From: Rhizobium leguminosarum
GTDB lineage: Bacteria > Pseudomonadota > Alphaproteobacteria > Rhizobiales > Rhizobiaceae
DNA: 64,000 nt
Assembly: GCF_001679785.1 (NCBI RefSeq)
Contig: NZ_CP016293.1
Location: 210,982 to 274,981, forward strand
Direction of reading: 5' to 3'
The number at the start of each line of letters is the position of its first letter. Positions within the stretch are counted from its first letter, which is position 1. Of the stretch, positions 1 to 8,820 are shown piece by piece. Both the position numbers and the translations under genes were made by a program. Below the pieces are notes generated by a model. The model saw nothing but the letters and a program-made list of their open reading frames with translations. It was not told the DNA's origin and made no database searches.

Positions 1-504
1 GCGGGAATGGCCGAGAATGACAAGCGCATTGGCCGGATCGGCGGTCGCAGCCGCATGCACCGGAAACCCGTCCTTGAAGGCGCCGCCGCCGCGGACGGCG
101 TGAAAGACCTTGTCTTCGGCCGCGTCGTAAACCACGCCGATCTCAACCTTGCCGTCGGCGACGAAGGCGATCGAGATGCCCCAATGCCGGAAGCCTCTGA
201 TATAGTTGGTCGTGCCGTCGATCGGATCGACGACCCAGGTGCCGGCCTTGCCCGATCGCCCGCCGCTTTCCTCGCCCATGAACATATCGTCCGGAAAGCG
301 CGAGAGCAGGCCGTCGCGGATCGCCTGCTCGGCCCTTCTGTCGGCGATGGTGACGAAATCCTGCAATCCCTTGTTCTCGACGGCAAGCGAGCCGGGGGCA
401 GAGTCGCGCCGAAACCGGGCCGTTTCCCGCCCGACCTCGAGGGCAACGGTGATCGCGGCCCCCGCCCGTGCGCGGATGGCGGCGGCATCGAGTGCGGAAT
501 TCAT
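1..504 (-). CDS. Inositol-monophosphatase-family phosphatase (3' end outside window)
   Basis: The minus strand is open from an ATG at 504 to the window edge, giving 168 residues without a stop. It contains the metal-binding signature of the IMPase family (VDPIDGTTN, near 205-231) preceded by a GEESGG motif. Members are Mg-dependent phosphatases acting on inositol monophosphate, 3'-phosphoadenosine phosphate or sugar phosphates; the substrate cannot be read from this fragment. The start overlaps the stop of the LacI gene by one base (TGATG), so it is the last visible gene of the ABC operon transcribed from about 7 kb. With a phosphodiesterase in the same operon, a phosphorylated polyol as substrate is plausible but inferred. 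The C-terminal part lies beyond the window. Confidence 0.85.
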   Translation of the reverse strand, partial: MNSALDAAAIRARAGAAITVALEVGRETARFRRDSAPGSLAVENKGLQDFVTIADRRAEQAIRDGLLSRFPDDMFMGEESGGRSGKAGTWVVDPIDGTTNYIRGFRHWGISIAFVADGKVEIGVVYDAAEDKVFHAVRGGGAFKDGFPVHAAATADPANALVILGHSR

Positions 505-1508
505 CAGGCGGTCCTTCTTCTGATCAGTGTCACCGGCGTGAATTCCACACGCGCCGTCAGGTCCGGCTCGACGATGCGGCTCATCAGCAGGTCGACCGTC
601 TTTTCAGCCTGAAGGTCGCAGGGTTGACGGATGGTCGTGAGATCGTAAGCGGTCCAGCTCGCCTGGGGAATGTCGTCATGGCCGATGATGAAGAGCGGCG
701 GCGCATCATCGCGGCCGCGGCCCTGCATGACGCGGTCGATGACGCCGCAGGCCATGTAGTCGTTGGCGCAAAACACTCCGTCTATGCCGGATGCGGAAAG
801 TTCGGCGGCCGCATCATAGCCGCTTCGGTAGTCGTTTATTTTGAGATGCAGAAATTCCGGCTCGACGCCGAGCTGCTTGCAGCGTGCCACGAACGCCTCG
901 CTGCGCCGCCGCGCCGTGTAAGATATGGTGGGTGCGGCCATGACGGCGGGCTTTCGCACGCCGCTGTCGATCAGGTGGCTGGCGGCGAGATGGCCGGCCA
1001 TGCGGTCGTCGGAAATGATGCGGTCGACGAAGGGAATGTCGTTGCCCTTGTTGATCAGCACGATCGGCACGCCCTCGGCCGCGCATTGCTCGCAGATCCC
1101 GGTCGGCGGCGCGTCCGATGTGACGATGACGCCTGAAACGGCGTAATGCAGCAATTGGCCGATGACTGTCGAGGTATCCGCTTCCGGCGAGGTCGGGAGC
1201 AGGATGGGGCGGAAATTGCGGGCGAGCAGCACTCTTGCCAGATTCTCGATCTGCAGCGTGCGGAACGGATTGTCGAGGCCGGCGGCGACGAGGCCGACAA
1301 GATCGGAGCGTTTGTTGGTGAGGCTCCGGGCAAGATAATTCACCCGATAGCCGAGTTCCTTGGCGGCCTGATAGACCTTCTCGCGCGTTTTCGGCGAGAC
1401 ACTGGCATCCGGCGTGAAGGCGCGCGACACGGCGGCGCGCGAGACGCCGGCCACACGCGCCACGTCGAAGGAGGTTACTTTGCGCGGTCCCTTATCCTTG
1501 TCTGCCAA
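504..1508 (-). CDS. LacI-family transcriptional regulator
   Basis: This 334-residue protein has an N-terminal helix-turn-helix (residues about 12-33, TSFDVARVAGVSRAAVSRAF) and a periplasmic-binding-protein-like effector domain over the rest, the usual LacI/GalR length and order. It probably represses its own transport operon and is released by the imported substrate or a product of it. The gene overlaps the phosphodiesterase gene by 17 bases upstream and the IMPase gene by one base downstream, so it is made from the same transcript. A 22-bp dyad upstream of the binding-protein gene (7125-7146) is the best operator candidate. The regulator type is clear; the ligand is unknown. Confidence 0.9.
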   Translation of the reverse strand: MADKDKGPRKVTSFDVARVAGVSRAAVSRAFTPDASVSPKTREKVYQAAKELGYRVNYLARSLTNKRSDLVGLVAAGLDNPFRTLQIENLARVLLARNFRPILLPTSPEADTSTVIGQLLHYAVSGVIVTSDAPPTGICEQCAAEGVPIVLINKGNDIPFVDRIISDDRMAGHLAASHLIDSGVRKPAVMAAPTISYTARRRSEAFVARCKQLGVEPEFLHLKINDYRSGYDAAAELSASGIDGVFCANDYMACGVIDRVMQGRGRDDAPPLFIIGHDDIPQASWTAYDLTTIRQPCDLQAEKTVDLLMSRIVEPDLTARVEFTPVTLIRRRTA

Positions 1509-2271
1509 CTGCTTTTTCCTTGACCGCCGATGGCCGCATCAGATCGGGCAGATCCGTGCAAATGCCGAGAACCGGAAGCTTCATGAGGTCATCGAGAACA
1601 GCCGGCCGTTCCTCGTGCCAGAGCACGATCTCGCGGCCCGCATCGAAGGCGCGGCGCATCAGCGCGTCGGTCACCAGATCCTGCGGACGTTCGCCTGCCC
1701 TCTCCCAGCAGAGATGCAGGATATCGGCGCCGGCCTCGTCGCCGAGCGCATGCGGATCGTGGCCGACCCGGATCAACACCGAAAGCGGAAAATCGCAGGC
1801 CGCATCGCGGAGTTCGCGCACCTGCGCCGTATCGAAGGAGCCGAGACAGGCGAAACGCTGGTTCATCTCGGCAAGATGCCGCCAGCAGCGCATGCCGGTC
1901 CCAGGCGCCTTCAGCTCGACATAGAGGCCGGTTCCGGTCTCGCGGCCGAGTTCGGCGACTTCGGAAAAACTCGGAATGTCGACACCCTCGAGTGCGCCGA
2001 GTTCCGCCGCCGTCATTTCGGAAATGCGACGGTCAATGCCGAAGACGCGCTCGAGATGGTCGTCATGCGAGACGACGACCACGCCATCCTTGGTCAGCTG
2101 CGTGTCGAGCTCCCACATTTCCGCGCCGAGTTCGGCGGCTCGGCGGAAAGCAGTGATCGTGTTCTCGCGTTCATGGCCGCTGGCGCCGCGATGGCCGATG
2201 CAAAAGGGAAGCCGGCCCTTGCCTGACGGCCAGCCGTAATGCTCGAAAAATGCCGAGAAATCGCGGGTCAT
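1492..2271 (-). CDS. Glycerophosphodiester phosphodiesterase (GDPD family)
   Basis: The protein has 259 residues and carries the GDPD catalytic pattern: HRGASG with His27-Arg28, then Glu54 and Asp56 (WELDTQ), then His69 (SHDD). The family hydrolyses glycerophosphodiesters to glycerol-3-phosphate and an alcohol. There is no signal peptide, so it should act in the cytoplasm on imported substrate. It overlaps the ATPase gene by one base and the regulator by 17 bases, which fixes it as part of the ABC operon. Together with the UgpC-like ATPase this suggests uptake and cleavage of a glycerophosphodiester such as glycerophosphoinositol, whose inositol phosphate could concern the IMPase at the operon end; this substrate is an inference. 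Confidence 0.88.
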   Translation of the reverse strand: MTRDFSAFFEHYGWPSGKGRLPFCIGHRGASGHERENTITAFRRAAELGAEMWELDTQLTKDGVVVVSHDDHLERVFGIDRRISEMTAAELGALEGVDIPSFSEVAELGRETGTGLYVELKAPGTGMRCWRHLAEMNQRFACLGSFDTAQVRELRDAACDFPLSVLIRVGHDPHALGDEAGADILHLCWERAGERPQDLVTDALMRRAFDAGREIVLWHEERPAVLDDLMKLPVLGICTDLPDLMRPSAVKEKAVGRQG

Positions 2272-3326
2272 CAGAGCCTCCTGCCATTTTCGTCGAAGAT
2301 GAACACGCCGCGGCTGTCGATCGCCCAGCGGACGTCGTCGCCCACATGGATATCGCTGCGCACCGGCTGGATCGAGCGCAGCAGCGGTCCGCCGGCGAGA
2401 GCCACGTCGTAGAGGTTCTCGCGACCCTGTGTTTCGGCAAAGGTGACCTTGCCCGGCACGGCGATGTCGCCTGCCGGCGTAAAATGCTCCGGCCGGACGC
2501 CGAGCATCAGCTTCGTGCCCTCGGCGGCGCCGACAGAATCCGGCAGCGGCACGCGGATCTCGCTTTGCGGGATGATGAAGGCGCCCTTGTCCACGACGCC
2601 GCGCAGGAAGGTGATCGGCGGATTGCCGAGAAAGCCGGCGACGAAGGCGGTCTTCGGATCATTGTACATTTCGGCCGGCGTGGCGATCTGGACGATCTCG
2701 CCTTCCTTCATGATGGCGATGCGGTCGCACATGCTCATCGCCTCCACCTGGTCATGGGTGACGAGGATCGCGGTGATGCCGGTCTCGCGTTGCAGGCGGC
2801 GGATTTCCGATCGCATTTCGAGGCGCAGCTTGGCGTCGAGGTTGGCGAGCGGCTCGTCGAGCAACAGCACATCCGGCTTGCGGATCAGCGCGCGTGCCAA
2901 GGCCACGCGCTGCTGCTGGCCGCCGGAAAGCTCGGCCGGCCTGCGGCCCATCAGGTTGCCGATCTGAACGAGGGCCGCGATGCGGTCGACTTCCTTGCGG
3001 ATCTCGGCAACAGGCATGCCCTTCACCTTCAGCGGAAACCCTATGTTCTCGGTAACCGTCATGTGCGGATAGAGCGCATAGGACTGGAAAACGACGCCGA
3101 CATTGCGGGCCTGGCTCGGCAGGTCCGTGACGTCGCGATCGCCGAAGAGGATGCGTCCGCCGGTCGGCCGGTGGATACCGCAGACCGCAAACAACGTCGT
3201 CGACTTGCCGCAGCCGGAAGGACCGAGCAGCGCCAGCATCTCGCCGTTGCGGACTTCGAGCCGCATGTTCTCGATGACCTTGGTGGAGCCGAAGCTCTTC
3301 GAAAAATTGTCGAGGAGGATGCGCAT
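2271..3326 (-). CDS. ABC transporter ATPase, UgpC/MalK type
   Basis: This 351-residue ATPase belongs to the CUT1 carbohydrate uptake class. The Walker A ([10 protein letters not shown]), the signature LSGGQQQRVALARA, the Walker B region LLDEPLANLD and the switch histidine (TLVTHDQ-type, here LVTHDQVEAM) are all present. The length beyond the nucleotide-binding domain fits a C-terminal TOBE/regulatory domain. It energises the two permeases encoded immediately upstream (start and stop touch at 3326). The closest functional models are UgpC (glycerol-3-phosphate and glycerophosphodiesters) and MalK; the adjacent GDPD gene favours the first. Confidence 0.92.
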   Translation of the reverse strand: MRILLDNFSKSFGSTKVIENMRLEVRNGEMLALLGPSGCGKSTTLFAVCGIHRPTGGRILFGDRDVTDLPSQARNVGVVFQSYALYPHMTVTENIGFPLKVKGMPVAEIRKEVDRIAALVQIGNLMGRRPAELSGGQQQRVALARALIRKPDVLLLDEPLANLDAKLRLEMRSEIRRLQRETGITAILVTHDQVEAMSMCDRIAIMKEGEIVQIATPAEMYNDPKTAFVAGFLGNPPITFLRGVVDKGAFIIPQSEIRVPLPDSVGAAEGTKLMLGVRPEHFTPAGDIAVPGKVTFAETQGRENLYDVALAGGPLLRSIQPVRSDIHVGDDVRWAIDSRGVFIFDENGRRL

Positions 3327-4174
3327 CAGCCTTTGCTCCCGCCGCCGTAGATGTTCATGAGGTATTTATTGAAGAGCGCGTAAACGAGCAGCACCGGAAC
3401 GAGGTAGAAGACGCCGACCGCTTTGAACATGTTGAAGTCATAATTGTTGTCGTCGGCGAGGAAGCCGGCCAGATAGACCGAGAGTACCTGCACCTGGTTA
3501 CCAGGCGCCAGCACCTGCGGCAGGATGAATTCGCCCCAGCCGGAAAGGAAAGAGAACAGGCCGAGCGCCATGATGCCGGGCTTGACCTGTGGCAGCACGA
3601 GGCTGCGCCAGACCCGGAAACGCGAGGCGCCGTCGACGACGCCGGCCATTTCGATTTCCCAAGGCACGGTGTCGTAGAAGCCCTTCATCAGCCAGATGCC
3701 GAGCGGCAGGTCGATCGCCGCCTTCACCAGGATGACGCCGATCAGCGAATTGTAGAGGCCGATCATCTGCAGTACGATGAAGATGGCGATGATCAGCGTC
3801 ACCGACGGGAAAGCATGCAACACCATGACGCCGGCAAGGAAGAAGCCACGCGCCGGCACGTTCAGTCGTGACAGCACGTAGCCCGCCATCGACGAGACGA
3901 TGAGCACGAGGCTGGTGGTGCAGGCGGCAAAGAGCAGCGTATTCACAGTCACCTGCCAGATGTTTGCCTTGCCCTCTGTCGTCTGCCACAGGAAGCGCCA
4001 GTGATTGAGCGTCAAGCCGGAGGGCAACAGCGCGTCCGCCTGCTTCACGGTCACGGTGTCGAGGAAGAGATAGACATACATCAGCAGCAGTGGCAGGCTG
4101 ACGATAGTCAGCGCCGTTATGACAGGCCAGCTGCGGTAATTTGCCGAGGGCTGCGATCGTTCGGCCATGGTCAA
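3326..4174 (-). CDS. ABC transporter inner-membrane permease, UgpE/MalG type
   Basis: The 282-residue protein is a six-helix permease of the CUT1 family. Its cytoplasmic EAA loop is recognisable (EMAGVVDGASRFRVW followed by RSLVLP) and contacts the ATPase. Hydrophobic segments start at about residues 16, 78, 112, 143, 195 and 245. It overlaps the partner permease by four bases at 4171-4174 (ATGA) and the ATPase by one base, so subunits are translationally coupled. It should form the membrane channel with the MalF-like partner. Confidence 0.92.
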   Translation of the reverse strand: MTMAERSQPSANYRSWPVITALTIVSLPLLLMYVYLFLDTVTVKQADALLPSGLTLNHWRFLWQTTEGKANIWQVTVNTLLFAACTTSLVLIVSSMAGYVLSRLNVPARGFFLAGVMVLHAFPSVTLIIAIFIVLQMIGLYNSLIGVILVKAAIDLPLGIWLMKGFYDTVPWEIEMAGVVDGASRFRVWRSLVLPQVKPGIMALGLFSFLSGWGEFILPQVLAPGNQVQVLSVYLAGFLADDNNYDFNMFKAVGVFYLVPVLLVYALFNKYLMNIYGGGSKG

Positions 4175-5472
4175 TCCTCGATCAAGGGCTTGGCGACAAG
4201 CGTGCCGTAGCTGAAGACGCGCAGATAGAGGAGCGACATCGCCACGCCGATGACGACGAGCACCAAGGCCATGGCGGCACCCAAGCCGTATTCGAGGTTG
4301 CCGGCATAGTTCCTCAGCGCAGTGTGATAGGCCGACAGCGCCCAGACCTCGGTCGCATTGCCCGGTCCGCCATTGGTCGCAAGCAGGATTTCATTGAAGG
4401 AGGCAAGCAGCGACAGCGTCTGATAGCAGGTGACGAAGAGGATCGGCCAGCGCATCTGCGGCAGGATGATGTAGCGGATCTGCTGCCAGCGGGAGGCGCC
4501 GTCGACCTCGCTCGCATAGAACTGGCTTTTCGGAATGGCCTTCATCGCCGAGGAGAAGACCAGCATGCCCATCGAGGCGCCGATGAAGCCGTTGATCAAC
4601 ACGACGAAGAACCAGGCGTTGTAAGCGTTGTCGAGAAGATAGTTCTTCGGCGGATAGCCGAATTTTCCCATCAGGATAGAGATGAATCCGCTGTCCCAGG
4701 CGAGCCACTTCCACAACATGACGTAGATGACGACGGGCGTAATGCGCGGCAGGAGCCAGATGCCGCGGAAGATCGAGGCAGGCGTCGGCGGCATGTAGTG
4801 CGTCAGGATGGCGAGCAGCAGCGCATAACCGACATTGAACAGCATCAGCACCAGCGCAACGTAGAGCACTGTATTGAAAAGCACACGTGCCATGTCGGGC
4901 GAGGTGGCCATGCGTGAGAAATTGTCGGTCGTCCAGGTCCAGCCGGTATAGGTGACCCTCGCGACGGTTTCCTTCTGTTCCGGGGTGAGCTTGAATCCCA
5001 GACTGTCCAGTGCCGAAAAGAGCTGCTCCTTGCTGTCGAAACGGGTGTTGAGGACGGAGCGGTTGAACTGTTCGGAGATCTGCTTGACCTCGCGTGTCGA
5101 AGGTCGCTCGGCAAGATCCTTGATCATGCGCTCGACGTCGCGGCGTGTCGGGAAGACCTCACCTGTATGCTTGGCGCGCAATTCCGCGGCAATTCCCGGC
5201 GCAAGCCCGAGGCCCTCGACGGCCTTTAGGCCTGCATCGTCGATCGTGTAGCGCGGTTCAGCCATCTCGGCTGCGATGTCTGGCATCGCCGACTTTAGCG
5301 CGATCAAAGAATTGGGCGCGATCTGGTAGACACCGCCTGATATGCCGGTCGCCGTCGTCATGCTGGTCATCGAAAAGACCGCCGTCAGAACGACCGGCAT
5401 CAGGAAGAAAAGAACGATCATGATCGCCGCAGGCGCGATCATCACCAGTCCGAGCGTCCTGGACGATTTCAT
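4171..5472 (-). CDS. ABC transporter permease, UgpA/MalF type with a large extracytoplasmic insert
   Basis: At 433 residues this is much longer than the usual 290-320 of UgpA-type permeases. The first membrane helix (about residues 7-30) is followed by about 150 hydrophilic residues before the core helices begin near residue 195. The insert contains a helix-hairpin-helix-like stretch (LKAVEGLGLAPGIAAELRAK) and charged helices. The EAA loop (SEVDGASRWQQIRYIILPQM) is near residue 335. A long loop in this place recalls the P2 loop of enterobacterial MalF, which touches the binding protein; homology to P2 is not shown. The gene lies between the binding-protein gene and the second permease. Confidence 0.9.
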   Translation of the reverse strand: MKSSRTLGLVMIAPAAIMIVLFFLMPVVLTAVFSMTSMTTATGISGGVYQIAPNSLIALKSAMPDIAAEMAEPRYTIDDAGLKAVEGLGLAPGIAAELRAKHTGEVFPTRRDVERMIKDLAERPSTREVKQISEQFNRSVLNTRFDSKEQLFSALDSLGFKLTPEQKETVARVTYTGWTWTTDNFSRMATSPDMARVLFNTVLYVALVLMLFNVGYALLLAILTHYMPPTPASIFRGIWLLPRITPVVIYVMLWKWLAWDSGFISILMGKFGYPPKNYLLDNAYNAWFFVVLINGFIGASMGMLVFSSAMKAIPKSQFYASEVDGASRWQQIRYIILPQMRWPILFVTCYQTLSLLASFNEILLATNGGPGNATEVWALSAYHTALRNYAGNLEYGLGAAMALVLVVIGVAMSLLYLRVFSYGTLVAKPLIED

Positions 5473-5533
5473 GGAAGCCTCCTCGCGGACCGACCGGGCA
5501 GCGTTGCCGCCGCCCGGAAGAGTGCTTCGATCC

Positions 5534-5648
5534 TAGAGCATGATGCCGAAAAGTGTGAGCGGTTTTCGGACGACATCATGCTCTAACCCTTTAATTTAGA
5601 ACAGGATTCAGATTTCAGGCCGAGCCGGCCTGAAATCTTCCTGTTCTA
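5534..5648. repeat. RIME-like intergenic element (copy 1), TA-bounded
   Basis: Two linked palindromes fill the space between the binding-protein and MalF-like genes. The first runs from TAGAGCATGATG to CATCATGCTCTA (5534-5585). The second runs from TAGAACAGGATTC to the CCTGTTCTA end, around a core TTTCAGGCCGAGCCGGCCTG (5597-5648). The pattern matches the Rhizobium intergenic mosaic element class. The outer ends are both TA. The minus-strand TAG stop of the binding-protein gene is formed by the TA plus the first G of the element. In the transcript both palindromes can fold into long hairpins, which may affect the ratio of binding protein to permeases. Confidence 0.8.
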
Positions 5649-6992
5649 GCGGATGACGATCTTGTCGCCGAGCGTGCTCTTCAGCTCGCTTTCGGCGTCA
5701 CCGATCGCGGCATCGACGGTCTTGGCGCCAGTCCAGGATGCTTCGAGGTTCTTCCACATGATGTTCCAATATTTGCCGAAATCGGAATTGTTCGGCATCG
5801 CATTGGCATGCGGCAGCAGGCGCTCGGTGGCTTCGCGGGTCCAGCGGTCGGCCGAGTAGAAGTCCACGGTGGCTTCCGACTTGGAGATGCCGAGATGGGC
5901 CGATTTGACCGCATGCAGCGCGTTGGTGCGCGGCTCGGAAGCGATCTTGACCAGCTGGGCGGCGATCTCGGTGTCTTCCTGGTTGTGACCTGCGGTCAGC
6001 AGGTAGACGAGCGGATGGGTCAGCGTGTTGGCCTTGCCGCCTTCACCGGCGGGGATCAGCGTGAAGATCACGTTGCCGAAGAAGTCCTTCAGGCCTTCCT
6101 GGTTGACGAGGCGGGCATAGTGCCAGGTGCCGCCGTCCCAGATGCCGGCCTTGCCGGTAGCGACTTCCTTCCACCACTGGTCGCCCGGCATGCCGATGTG
6201 GTTCTTCTTGGTAACACCGGTCTTCACGGCATCGGCGAAGAACTGATAGGTGCGGGTCATCGCGCCCTTGTCGAAAACGAGCTTGCCGCCTTCTTCCATC
6301 GTGCCGCCGAAGCTGGTGTAGAACTGCCAGTAATCAGGGCCGTTGCTGGGGCGCGGATAGAAACCGTAGCCGGCCTGGACGAGGCCCTTGTCCTGCATCT
6401 TCTTGGCGTCTTCGAGCAGGTTCTTCATGGTGTACTTGCCGTCCTGGACGCTCTGCGGCAACGCATCCAGATCGGCGTCGCTGTAACCGATCGCCTTCAT
6501 GTAAGGCTTCCAGAAGAACATCGGACGGGATTCGGAGTCCTGCGGGATGCCGTAGACGGTGCCGTTATAGGACGCGATCTGCAACAGGTTTTCATAGATG
6601 TCGCTGAGCGGCCAGGAGTCGAGATCGACATAATCCTCGATCGGAACGATCAGCCCGGCCTGCGACCAGGGTGCGATGTCTTCATGGCCGCTGACGACGA
6701 TATTCGGAGCGGTCTTGGCTTCGGCGGCAAGGGTCAGCGCCTGCTTGAAGTCCTCCCAGGCCGAATAGGGCTTCTTCTCGACGGTGATCTTCAGCTCTTC
6801 GCCCTTCAGGGCGGCTTCACGCTGCAGCTGCTGGGCTGCGATCTCGATGGCGTCGAGGCGATAGACGTCGTTCGGGCCGGTACCGCCGGCCCAGACGCTG
6901 ATGTGAACGTCCTTGGCGAGTGCAATTGCGGAGGTCGAAGCCAGGATCGCGGCTGCGACGGCAAGGGATTTCAGTGTCGGCAAAATGGTCAT
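5646..6992 (-). CDS. ABC transporter substrate-binding protein, sugar/polyol type
   Basis: A 448-residue family-1 extracellular solute-binding protein. I place the start at 6992 rather than at the upstream ATG at 7142, because a GGGAGA ribosome site lies just before it and the product then begins with a proper signal peptide (MTILPTLKSLAVAAAILAST, cleavage near ALA-KD). The extra 50 residues of the longer frame are not signal-like. It delivers its ligand in the periplasm to the two permeases encoded downstream. It is the first gene of a seven-gene unit running to the left edge and is divergent from ybaK. The stop codon TAG sits exactly at the border of the RIME-like element. The ligand is not known. 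Confidence 0.9.
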   Translation of the reverse strand: MTILPTLKSLAVAAAILASTSAIALAKDVHISVWAGGTGPNDVYRLDAIEIAAQQLQREAALKGEELKITVEKKPYSAWEDFKQALTLAAEAKTAPNIVVSGHEDIAPWSQAGLIVPIEDYVDLDSWPLSDIYENLLQIASYNGTVYGIPQDSESRPMFFWKPYMKAIGYSDADLDALPQSVQDGKYTMKNLLEDAKKMQDKGLVQAGYGFYPRPSNGPDYWQFYTSFGGTMEEGGKLVFDKGAMTRTYQFFADAVKTGVTKKNHIGMPGDQWWKEVATGKAGIWDGGTWHYARLVNQEGLKDFFGNVIFTLIPAGEGGKANTLTHPLVYLLTAGHNQEDTEIAAQLVKIASEPRTNALHAVKSAHLGISKSEATVDFYSADRWTREATERLLPHANAMPNNSDFGKYWNIMWKNLEASWTGAKTVDAAIGDAESELKSTLGDKIVIR

Positions 6993-7124
6993 CTTCTTCG
7001 TCTCCCTAGAAGAGCAGTGTGAGGCCTCTTGACGGGTCAGCACTGCTGATGATGACCGCTCCGAAACCCCACGAAAACGTGGCGTATCCCGCTCTAGGGG
7101 TTGAACGTAACGGCCGAATGACAA

Positions 7125-7146
7125 AATTGAGCACGTGTGCAAAATT
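7125..7146. promoter_or_regulatory. Candidate LacI-type operator
   Basis: A 22-base imperfect dyad lies 132 bases before the binding-protein start. The half-sites are AATTGAGCAC and the inverse of GTGCAAAATT, matching at 8 of 10 positions around a central CG-type core. LacI-family regulators bind such even-length dyads, and a LacI gene is in this operon. The link is an inference. Other parts of the 6993-7239 spacer show no further clear signal. Confidence 0.4.
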
Positions 7147-7239
7147 ATTATGACAATGTCCGCACGACTTGCAAGCGGCGGTTTTTGACAGGCGTCTTTT
7201 ACGCTTCAAATTGCGTATTTCCTGGGCTAGCATCGCGTC

Positions 7240-7698
7240 ATGAGCCTTGAATCTGTCCGCACCTTCCTGCGCGCCCACGCACCCGATATCGAAATCATCG
7301 AAACCGCCGAGAACTCCTCGACGGTGGCGCTTGCCGCCGAAGCCCATGGCGTCGAGCCGGCCCAGATCGCGAAGACGATCTGCCTGCGTGTCGGCGAGCA
7401 GATGATGCTGGTCGTTGCCGGCGGCACGGCGCGGCTCGACAATCGCAAGTTCAAGGACACCTTCGGAGCCAAGGGGCGAATGCTCGATGCCGAAGAGGTT
7501 GTGGCCGTGACCAGCCATCCGGTTGGCGGCGTCTGCCCCTTCGGCCTGCCCTCGCCGTTGCCCATCTATTGCGATATCTCGCTGAAACGCTTCGATGAAG
7601 TCGTGCCGGCCGCCGGCTCGACAAACTCGGCCGTGCGCATCGAAACCGAACGGCTGGCGGAGCTGACCGGCGCCAGCTGGGTCGACGTCTGCCAGTAA
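7240..7698 (+). CDS. ybaK: YbaK/ProX-family aminoacyl-tRNA deacylase
   Basis: The 152-residue protein is a single YbaK/EbsC domain, with the conserved lysine in the IAKTICL strand and the VGGVCPFGLP loop typical of the family. Such proteins hydrolyse mischarged tRNAs (Cys-tRNA-Pro for YbaK, Ala-tRNA-Pro for ProX) and act freely in the cytoplasm. The exact specificity cannot be assigned; the symbol is by family. It is transcribed away from the ABC operon and is followed after 84 bases by the Tim44-like gene, possibly from a separate promoter. Confidence 0.85.
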   Translation: MSLESVRTFLRAHAPDIEIIETAENSSTVALAAEAHGVEPAQIAKTICLRVGEQMMLVVAGGTARLDNRKFKDTFGAKGRMLDAEEVVAVTSHPVGGVCPFGLPSPLPIYCDISLKRFDEVVPAAGSTNSAVRIETERLAELTGASWVDVCQ

Positions 7699-7782
7699 TG
7701 GCGCCGAAGAGCTTCACACTTGGGAAAGAGTCCCTATATTACATCTCGACATGCCGTGATTGCGCATGACAGGAGATCAGGA

Positions 7783-8793
7783 ATGCCGAGTGCCGTTTCG
7801 CGTTTTGCCAAGATCGCGGCCATTGCCGCTCTGACGAGCGCTACTGTTTTTGCTTCCCTTGACGATGCCGAGGCGCGACGCGCCGGCAGCGGCGGTTTCG
7901 GAAGCCGCGGCACGCGCACCTTCCAGGCACCGCCTGTCACCAGCACCGCGCCTGGGACCGCAGCACCGATCGAGCGATCGATGACGCCGCGTTCGCAGAC
8001 CACCGCACCTGCTACCGCGCAGCAGCCTCTCGGCGCCCAGCGCCCCGGTTTCTTCGGCGGCTTCGGCCGTTCGATGATCGGCGGCCTGATTGCCGGCGGT
8101 CTTCTCGGCATGCTGCTCGGCCACGGTTTCGGCGGTGGCTTCGGCTTGCTCGGTATGTTGCTGCAGATCGCGCTGATCGGCGGCGCCGTTATGCTCGCCA
8201 TGCGTTATTTCGCCAACCGCCGCCAGCCTTCCTACGGCGTCGGCGGCGGCCAGAGCCGATCCTATCCGCAGTCTTATGGCATGTCGCCCGCCAGCAACTC
8301 GTCCTTCCAGATCCCGGCGATCGGGTCGGGCGGCGGTTTCGGCGGGCAGCCGCGCGGCAATCGGCCGAGTGACGAGATCGGGCTGGCGCAGGCCGATCTC
8401 GATCAGTTCGAGGAATTGCTGACCCAAGTGCAGACCGCTTACGGTGCCGAGGATTACGGCACGTTGCGCCGGCTGACGACGCCCGAGGCGATGTCCTATC
8501 TCGCCGAGGAGCTTGGCGAAAACGCCACCAACGGCGTGCGCAACAGCGTCTCCGACGTCAAGCTGCTGCAGGGCGATATTGCTGAGGCTTGGCGCGAGGA
8601 CGGCCAGGAATATGCGACACTCGCCATGCGTTATTCCTCGATCGACGCGATGGTCGAACGCGACAGCGGCCGCCTGGTTTCTGGCGACGACCAGCGTCCG
8701 AGCGAAAGCACCGAGGTTTGGACCTTCGTGCGCAAGTCTGGCGCCGATTGGAAGCTTGCGGCGATCCAGGGTGCCGAGCAGCGCGCCGCTTGA
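7783..8793 (+). CDS. Tim44-domain membrane-associated protein
   Basis: The product has 336 residues from the ATG at 7783, chosen because AGGAG lies at 7771-7775 and the protein then starts with a secretion-type signal (hydrophobic residues about 8-25). An Arg/Gly/Thr-rich region follows. A strongly hydrophobic Gly-rich segment at about residues 90-145 makes one or two membrane helices, and a C-terminal Tim44-like domain covers about residues 205-336. Bacterial Tim44-like proteins sit at the inner membrane; their role is poorly defined. The gene converges with the 2-hydroxyacid dehydrogenase gene, ending 27 bases from it. Confidence 0.85.
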   Translation: MPSAVSRFAKIAAIAALTSATVFASLDDAEARRAGSGGFGSRGTRTFQAPPVTSTAPGTAAPIERSMTPRSQTTAPATAQQPLGAQRPGFFGGFGRSMIGGLIAGGLLGMLLGHGFGGGFGLLGMLLQIALIGGAVMLAMRYFANRRQPSYGVGGGQSRSYPQSYGMSPASNSSFQIPAIGSGGGFGGQPRGNRPSDEIGLAQADLDQFEELLTQVQTAYGAEDYGTLRRLTTPEAMSYLAEELGENATNGVRNSVSDVKLLQGDIAEAWREDGQEYATLAMRYSSIDAMVERDSGRLVSGDDQRPSESTEVWTFVRKSGADWKLAAIQGAEQRAA

Positions 8794-8820
8794 TGCGGCG
8801 CTCAAAACCAATGCTCTGTT

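Noticed and set aside
8616..8634. GGAATAA on the minus strand within the Tim44-like gene
   Set aside because: The expected CGT at 14 bases is CGC and the place is inside a gene on the other strand.
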